A stretch of DNA of 36,846 nucleotides, from IMG/VR virus record IMGVR_UViG_3300032524_000088, positions 1 through 36,846 of that record; one strand, 5' to 3'. The stretch is from a virus. The notes under the pieces were generated by a model. The model had not been told where the DNA came from, made no database searches, and saw nothing but the letters and a program-made list of their open reading frames with translations. Shown here piece after piece: positions 33,326-36,846 of the stretch (position 1 is the stretch's first letter; each line of letters starts with the position of its first letter). The translations under genes were made by a program, and so were the position numbers.

Positions 33326-33559
33326 CTACCTCGTAACCGACTTAACGCCCCACATGACGGCTTCCTCGACCTTCGTCACCGCCAGCGACAACTCCCGCGA
33401 CTTGCCGGCGGCCTCGCACTCTTCAATGAACGCCAGACCCTTGTCCTTAAGCCGCTGCATCTGGGCCTTCTCGTGGTCGAGCAGAACCCGGTACTCGTGG
33501 CGCACCACGTTGTTCCGAACCCGGTCGTCACCCTCGCTGGGCGTCGCTCCATCCGTCAT
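33326..33559 (-). CDS. Acb2/Tad1-hairpin domain protein, predicted anti-CBASS cyclic-nucleotide sponge
   Basis: The product is 77 aa from ATG 33559 behind an excellent AGGAGG nine bases upstream. The sequence RVLLDHEKAQMQRLKDKGLA followed by SRELSLAVTKVEEAVMWGVK matches the two-helix Acb2 family, in particular the SRELSLAxTKxEEAVMWAVK helix. Acb2 proteins form hexamers that bind the cyclic di- and trinucleotides made by CBASS (and, for some, Thoeris) defence, stopping effector activation. A strong ribosome site and a place near the start of the operon fit early expression. Binding of ligands here is inferred from family membership. Confidence 0.78.
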   Translation of the reverse strand: MTDGATPSEGDDRVRNNVVRHEYRVLLDHEKAQMQRLKDKGLAFIEECEAAGKSRELSLAVTKVEEAVMWGVKSVTR

Positions 33560-33630
33560 CGTTTAGATCCTCCTGTTGGTGTGCCGTCTAAGATGCACAT
33601 TCCTACCACGTCGGAACATGCCCCGCAAAC

Positions 33631-33660
33631 GAAAACGCCCCACCGGTTAGGGCAGGGCGT
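33631..33660 (-). terminator. Intrinsic terminator between tRNA-Thr and the Acb2-like gene
   Basis: On the minus strand, ACGCCC and GGGCGT, enclosing a C-rich and G-rich inner pair, form a hairpin that is followed directly by TTTTCGTTTG. This is a classical GC stem plus U-run. It would end transcripts of tRNA-Thr and the 84-aa gene, so the Acb2-like gene probably has its own promoter at about 33590-33620. Confidence 0.65.
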
Positions 33661-33707
33661 CAACGTCGAAGTGGGTAGCAAGAGTGGGCGCCAGCTTATC
33701 AAAAATT

Positions 33708-33783
33708 TGGTGCCCCGTCCACGGGATCGAACCTGGGACCTACTCCTTACAAGGGGGCTGCTCTGCCACTGAGCTAACGGGGC
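33708..33783 (-). tRNA. tRNA-Thr (UGU)
   Basis: The cloverleaf is complete: acceptor GCCCCGT with ACGGGGC, D-stem GCTC/GAGC, anticodon loop CTTGTAA with anticodon TGT (Thr, ACA), T-loop TTCGATC, and encoded CCA. Two flaws stand out: a C-A mismatch in the anticodon stem, and one extra G in the 3' side of the T-stem (CCAGG with CC-G-TGG), giving 76 nt. Phage tRNAs supplement host pools for rare codons. Whether the bulge is tolerated is unknown. Confidence 0.88.
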
Positions 33784-33790
33784 GCCGCGG

Positions 33791-34045
33791 CTACTTCGCC
33801 GTTCGCATGTCCTCGTCGTGCTGGCGCATGTCTGCTGCGGCAGTCGTAGGCGGGCGCAGGCTCGCATACTCGATCGGTTTGGTGGCGAGTAAGTCTCTTA
33901 GGATATCTCGCTCTGCCGCGCTGATCGTCGCGAACGCATGGGCCACGTTGAGTGCAGCCTGCGAGAACCGCAGGGCATCTTGCGACCCAGACGCCTCAAC
34001 AGACAGTAGGATCAGTTGGTAGACTGCTTGGCTTTGGTTTTCCAT
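33791..34045 (-). CDS. Small helical hypothetical protein
   Basis: The product is 84 aa from ATG 34045, GGAG about 13 bases upstream. Helical throughout (QAVYQLILLSVEASGSQDAL, AALNVAHAFATISAAERDIL). It is the first coding gene of the leftward operon beyond the control region. No family recognised. Confidence 0.55.
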   Translation of the reverse strand: MENQSQAVYQLILLSVEASGSQDALRFSQAALNVAHAFATISAAERDILRDLLATKPIEYASLRPPTTAAADMRQHDEDMRTAK

Positions 34046-34232
34046 CGGGTTCTAACTCCGGTGTGAGGTTGACGTAGGTGAGGTAGCTGGCCCGTTTACG
34101 AACAGCAACGCCTCGGATTTTAACCTCGTTGGCTACCACCCCTATACATCGGGCGCGTCGTTGCTGATGACCGTTTCCCTACTGCGACGACCTTACCACC
34201 ACGTCGGAACCCGGCGCAAGCGGCCGGCGCTC

Positions 34233-34279
34233 AATTAGCGACCATGCCGACGGCAATTAGCGACCCCATTTAATTAGCG
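34233..34279 (+). repeat. Three AATTAGCG direct repeats (iteron-like)
   Basis: Copies start at 34233, 34255 and 34272, each followed by ACC or CCC. Spacing is 22 and 17 bp. Short spaced direct repeats near an AT-rich tract can bind a replication initiator or regulator. No initiator gene is in the window, so the function is open. Confidence 0.6.
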
Positions 34280-34583
34280 CCCATGTCGGCGGACGACGGT
34301 GCGCATTTCGTCCGCCCACCCCCCGCGGCCAGACCCCTCGGAACGATGCGCCATGTGCGCCCACTCGAGGAACCCGGCCTTGGTGGATAGCGAGGAATTT
34401 ACCGCTCCCCTAGGTCGCACGACCGGTCGGGTGTGGTGGGTGCCTCGCGTCAACGCCAGCCACAACCCACCCCCCCCGCGGCCATGGCCCGCAACCACAA
34501 CAGCGCCAGCCGTTTCGAGCATATTTTGACCAACCGGAACCGCCTCGGAACCTAGCCGCGCACCTCGTAACCCCCCGTTATCC

Positions 34584-34605
34584 GCCGATTTTTTGCCGAT
34601 TATTT
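34584..34605 (+). repeat. Tandem 11-bp AT-rich repeat
   Basis: GCCGATTTTTT is followed immediately by GCCGATTATTT. This AT-rich island in GC-rich DNA could be an easily melted element of an origin or part of a promoter. It is not a terminator for a known gene on either side. Confidence 0.5.
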
Positions 34606-34795
34606 GTAGCGCCTGACCTTTGTCATCGCTTTGTCCTGTGCCGCTTTTTTGCCCGACCCCTAGAAGGATGGTTATTATTCTACGCGGCCGGTATACCCCT
34701 GCGCGGTTCGGGGTCTTTTGGTCTGTGGGCGATTGGCAGGCGATGGCGGGACCCCTTTCGACCCCCGTTGATTGCGACGAGCCGCCGGCGCCGGG

Positions 34796-34835
34796 CTGTG
34801 CTGTGCTGCGCTGCGCTGTGCTGTGCTGCGCTGCG
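34796..34835 (+). repeat. Pentanucleotide array, two perfect 20-bp copies
   Basis: Eight units of CTGTG or CTGCG occur in the order TTCC TTCC (letter = fourth base T or C), so the array is an exact 20-bp duplication. Such an array can arise by slippage. On the minus strand it would read as an Ala-Gln-His/Arg-Ser-Thr repeat, but no RBS supports translation. Confidence 0.75.
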
Positions 34836-34892
34836 CCATGGTTGTGCTGACATTGGCTGAGTGTGGCCATAGTGACACACGTAGCAATAATG

Positions 34893-34929
34893 TTGACTAG
34901 GGCATTGCGTCCTAGGTCATTGTGCCCTA
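34893..34929 (+). promoter_or_regulatory. Probable promoter/operator of the rightward early operon
   Basis: TTGACT (34893-34898) resembles a -35 box. An inverted repeat, TAGGGCA at 34898-34904 and TGCCCTA at 34923-34929, spans the place of a -10 box and overlaps the -35. That is the arrangement of a repressor operator. No strong -10 is visible at 17 bp (GTCATT only), so the promoter is uncertain. The first gene starts 45 bp downstream. Confidence 0.4.
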
Positions 34930-34973
34930 TGTAATGGCTTCGCCCATGGTGGGCGGATGGAAAGGACTACCAG

Positions 34974-35210
34974 ATGAAAGCGCTAGACCAAGTCATTGAC
35001 CGCCTAACCATTAGGAATCTGATGGAGGCAAAGCGCCAATGCGCTGACGTTCAATTCAAGATTGACGTGAACCAGTGGGGCGACTTCGTTGTCATTCCCA
35101 TGGACCAGTATCGTGTCAATGGTGCCTACCATACTGCGGACATCGTTGACGCGGTGGACACGGCTATAGCATGGCGCGCACGGCTCACCAGGGAAGGGGC
35201 TGCAGCATGA
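34974..35210 (+). CDS. Small early hypothetical protein
   Basis: The product is 78 aa from ATG 34974 with GGAAAGGA upstream. An N-terminal helix (KALDQVIDRLTIRNLMEAKR) precedes a beta/helix part (FKIDVNQWGDFVVIPMDQYR). First gene of the rightward operon, coupled by ATGA overlap to the next. Unknown family. Confidence 0.65.
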   Translation: MKALDQVIDRLTIRNLMEAKRQCADVQFKIDVNQWGDFVVIPMDQYRVNGAYHTADIVDAVDTAIAWRARLTREGAAA

Positions 35211-35596
35211 GCCCGGCGCCTGGACCACGACCGCGGCGCCGTTCGGACAACGTGCGTTTCTGGGATTGGGTAAATTGCGACTGGGTCAAGATTACGCTGC
35301 GCCCGGATCAAATGCTAACGCACCACACGGGCGGCCCGACCGACGAAGGGTGGAGCCGTGAGACTACAGACTGGCACTACCGCGCCGACGATACGCGCTT
35401 TCCGGTTGGTTGCGTTTGTTCGGTCCGGTCAAGCGACGAGGTTGATTGCGACGGGCGTATGACGACTGTCCAAACGGTCGAGGCCGACCCGTGCCGGCGG
35501 CTGGCTAACGACTTCGCGCCCGACGGCCTGTCAATGATTTGGCGCACGACGGACCAAGGGCAACGCGATTACAACGCCGAGGCAGCGGGATATTGA
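35207..35596 (+). CDS. Early hypothetical protein
   Basis: The product is 129 aa from ATG 35207, in an ATGA overlap with the previous stop. A start at 35171 exists but would overlap much more. It is rich in Asp, Arg and Trp (for example NVRFWDWVNCDWVKITLRPD), with four Cys, two of them in CVCS. It has a compact, soluble look and no recognised motif. Confidence 0.62.
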   Translation: MSPAPGPRPRRRSDNVRFWDWVNCDWVKITLRPDQMLTHHTGGPTDEGWSRETTDWHYRADDTRFPVGCVCSVRSSDEVDCDGRMTTVQTVEADPCRRLANDFAPDGLSMIWRTTDQGQRDYNAEAAGY

Positions 35597-35608
35597 CTGA
35601 CTCAGTTT

Positions 35609-35648
35609 CCGGGCGTCACGGCGCCCGGCTTCTCGGTCATTCCGACCG
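35609..35648 (+). promoter_or_regulatory. Two successive hairpins in the early operon
   Basis: CCGGGCG/CGCCCGG (6-nt loop) at 35609-35628 is followed by CGGTC/GACCG (5-nt loop) at 35634-35648. They lie between a stop and the next gene (RBS GAAAGGG). No U-run follows, so attenuation, processing or stabilisation is more likely than full termination. Confidence 0.45.
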
Positions 35649-35668
35649 GATACAGAAAGGGCTACCCA

Positions 35669-35869
35669 ATGAAAGAGCTTACAATCCTAACGCACGACTC
35701 CTGGGGCCACGCGGGAGTCGCTACTTACAAGCGCACAGACTTTGACGAGTATGGCGCGGCGCGCGTTGAAATGTCTGATACCAGTTCGGGGCACGGCTGG
35801 TGCGGTTATATGTCCGCCGGCGAGTGGCTCAACCTTGAACGTGGCTCACAGGAAGGGGGTGTAGCATGA
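35669..35869 (+). CDS. Small early hypothetical protein
   Basis: The product is 66 aa from ATG 35669, with GAAAGGG upstream. The sequence contains HDSWGHAGVATYKRTDFD and GHGWCGYMSAGEWLNLERG, so it is aromatic and acidic, probably a small folded domain. It is coupled to the following gene by ATGA overlap. Unknown family. Confidence 0.6.
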   Translation: MKELTILTHDSWGHAGVATYKRTDFDEYGAARVEMSDTSSGHGWCGYMSAGEWLNLERGSQEGGVA

Positions 35870-36123
35870 CCGCCCCTACTGTTCACCTAAACGGCACCAG
35901 CAAGGCGGAGTTGATCGAGAACCTTGAAAAGGCAACCACCGCCTTGCATGACGCTTGCAGCGCGCTGGCAGGGACGGCGCCCAACGCGAGGGACTATTAC
36001 CCTCAAGGCCCGGACGCCTACGGCAAGGCCCGCGATGCCTATCAAGCAGACCTGACAGCGATGCATAACGTCATGCATCATATTCAATATCTCTGGGAAT
36101 CGATCGAAGGCGGTGCAGCATGA
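35866..36123 (+). CDS. Small early helical hypothetical protein
   Basis: The product is 85 aa from ATG 35866. Two helices rich in Ala, Asp and His are visible (KAELIENLEKATTALHDACS and the part LTAMHNVMHHIQYLWESIEG). Overlaps both neighbours by ATGA. Unknown family; no enzyme or DNA-binding motif. Confidence 0.6.
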   Translation: MTAPTVHLNGTSKAELIENLEKATTALHDACSALAGTAPNARDYYPQGPDAYGKARDAYQADLTAMHNVMHHIQYLWESIEGGAA

Positions 36124-36284
36124 AACACTTCACCCTGCACTACCACGACGCCAAGGAAACTAGCCTTTACTTCCGATGCCAAGCAGACGACGCCGAACAC
36201 GCGCGCGAGCAATTAGAGGACGCTGAAAGGCACAACGGCCCGGTTATATTCTGGGAAGTTATCAAGGAAGGGGGCGCATCGTGA
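36120..36284 (+). CDS. Tiny early hypothetical protein
   Basis: The product is 54 aa from ATG 36120 to TGA 36282-36284. Sequence KHFTLHYHDAKETSLYFRCQ followed by ADDAEHAREQLEDAERHNGP. A beta strand then a helix are predicted. Coupled by ATGA and GTGA overlaps in a row of small genes, which supports it despite its length. Confidence 0.6.
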   Translation: MKHFTLHYHDAKETSLYFRCQADDAEHAREQLEDAERHNGPVIFWEVIKEGGAS

Positions 36285-36580
36285 AGGGCGACGGCGCCCT
36301 AACGCGCATGGACAACCTCGCCGACCCGAACCGGCCACGCATGGCTGAACTGCTGCGGATGATGGAGCCCGGCGCGCGGCACCGGCACGTTCTGGCGCTT
36401 GCCCAGTCGCGCTACGGCAACGGCTGGCAGTCAGAACTAGCGCGCGGACTAGAGGTCAACCCTAGGACCGTCCGGCGCTGGGTTCAGGACCTAAACGCCA
36501 ACACCGTCAAATCAGGGCGCGCACCGTCGCTCGACTACCTGCCGGCGCTGGCAATACACGCGCTTTGCACCGGCCACTAG
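36281..36580 (+). CDS. Helix-turn-helix protein, probable phage regulator
   Basis: The product is 99 aa from GTG 36281, overlapping the previous TGA (GTGA). About residues 48-70 form a DNA-binding helix-turn-helix (WQSELARGLEVNPRTVRRWV). It has a short N-terminal Arg/Met-rich part and a C-terminal tail. It could control the early operon or the operator at 34898-34929. Not a known named regulator. Ends just before the converging terminase small-subunit gene. Confidence 0.68.
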   Translation: MKGDGALTRMDNLADPNRPRMAELLRMMEPGARHRHVLALAQSRYGNGWQSELARGLEVNPRTVRRWVQDLNANTVKSGRAPSLDYLPALAIHALCTGH

Positions 36581-36581
36581 C

Positions 36582-36846
36582 CTAACCGTCGCCACCATCG
36601 AGCCCGCCACCCTCACCGGTGGTGGGCTCTTCTTTGCCAGCAGCGCGAGCACGCGCAATCAACAACGGCCCGACCGGCACCGTGGCGCCCAGACGATCAA
36701 GCGCGAGCCTCGTCTTGGCCTCAAGTTCAGCGTCCGACAATTCGCTCATCGGTGCGACCTTGTGCTCGACCTCGATCTTGTCGCCAAAAATGCGCGGCGC
36801 GATCTTGGCCATCAAAAACTTGCGCGTGTCGATCCGCATCTGCGAA
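36582..36846 (-). CDS. Probable terminase small subunit, C-terminal part
   Basis: The frame is open to the window edge, so the start is missing. MRIDTRKFLMAKIAPRIFGD, then KIEVEH, is the typical end of a small terminase subunit (family pattern R-x-x-x-RKW-x-x-AK-x-x-P-x-x-YGDK), followed by a Pro/Gly-rich tail. TerS would recognise the packaging site. The ATG at 36839 is only an internal Met. Distance from terL (about 5.7 kb) is larger than usual. Confidence 0.65.
   Translation of the reverse strand, partial: SQMRIDTRKFLMAKIAPRIFGDKIEVEHKVAPMSELSDAELEAKTRLALDRLGATVPVGPLLIARARAAGKEEPTTGEGGGLDGGDG

Larger units (their letters stand above)
34046..34973 (+). other. Non-coding control region between divergent operons
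   Basis: About 930 bp hold no convincing gene; the long frames in it lack ribosome-binding sites and are low-complexity. The region contains three AATTAGCG repeats (34233-34279), a tandem 11-bp AT-rich repeat (34584-34605), a pentanucleotide array (34796-34835), an inverted repeat with a TTGACT box (34893-34929), and a 13-bp sequence (34198-34210) repeated at 33605-33617. It separates leftward late and rightward early genes, so promoters for both must lie here. A replication origin is possible. Confidence 0.6.

Noticed and set aside
33708-33783. tRNA as a prophage attachment site
   Set aside because: No integrase, excisionase or repeated att core is visible in the window, so integration cannot be supported.
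34796-34835. CRISPR-like array
   Set aside because: Units are 5 bp, contiguous and without spacers; it is a simple tandem repeat.
34274-34870. 198-aa minus-strand frame in the control region
   Set aside because: No ribosome-binding site, start within a sequence encoding low-complexity repeat from the pentanucleotide array, and no recognisable protein pattern; most likely a chance frame in GC-rich DNA.

Overview
The window is a stretch of a tailed, most likely short-tailed (podovirus-type), double-stranded DNA phage genome. It may equally be a prophage, because both ends run off the window. No integrase, repressor or bacterial chromosomal gene is visible. Base composition is GC-rich, coding density is very high, and most genes overlap by ATGA/GTGA/TAATG junctions. 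The protein families (N4-gp56-type capsid, portal of about 710 aa, giant transglycosylase virion protein, LPD38-type C-terminus) and the GC content suggest an alphaproteobacterial or similar host. That host assignment is an inference.

Layout. Positions 1-483 (+) hold the end of a rightward run of small genes. It meets head-on the end of the long leftward late operon, which fills 34045-480 on the minus strand. Read in its own direction, that operon starts with small accessory genes: a helical protein, tRNA-Thr, an Acb2-like anti-CBASS protein, two phage hypotheticals, two zinc-ribbon proteins and a J-domain protein. It continues with the large terminase, portal, scaffold, N4-gp56-type capsid protein, a small virion protein, an S74-type fibre, neck and tail proteins, and a second fibre. 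Next come small membrane or secreted proteins, ejection-type virion proteins with a GNAT gene among them, and a 2306-aa internal virion protein. It ends with a lysis cassette: membrane-anchored muralytic enzyme, i-spanin, overlapping o-spanin, a Cys-rich secreted protein and a lipoprotein. A 0.93-kb non-coding control region (34046-34973) separates this operon from a divergent rightward early operon of six small genes (34974-36580). That early operon converges on the 3' end of a probable small terminase gene (36582-36846, partial).

The standout region is the large terminase gene (about 26380-30891), which is interrupted four times. Intein 1 sits exactly in the Walker A motif (between K73 and T355) and carries a complete HNH endonuclease gene on the opposite strand, nested wholly inside the intein coding sequence. 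Intein 2 has a LAGLIDADG-type endonuclease in the normal sense frame and sits just before the Walker B motif. A 1.17-kb cassette with a second HNH gene and a RyR-domain gene then separates the ATPase half from the nuclease half. Finally, the nuclease half has an in-frame TAA inside the conserved W-x-D-V-P-H-L segment, flanked by identical GGC codons in a 9-nt in-frame insertion. A working terminase would need two protein-splicing events, assembly or RNA-level joining of two halves, and readthrough or ribosome hopping. Otherwise the gene is decaying. All neighbouring structural genes look intact, which argues for a functional phage.
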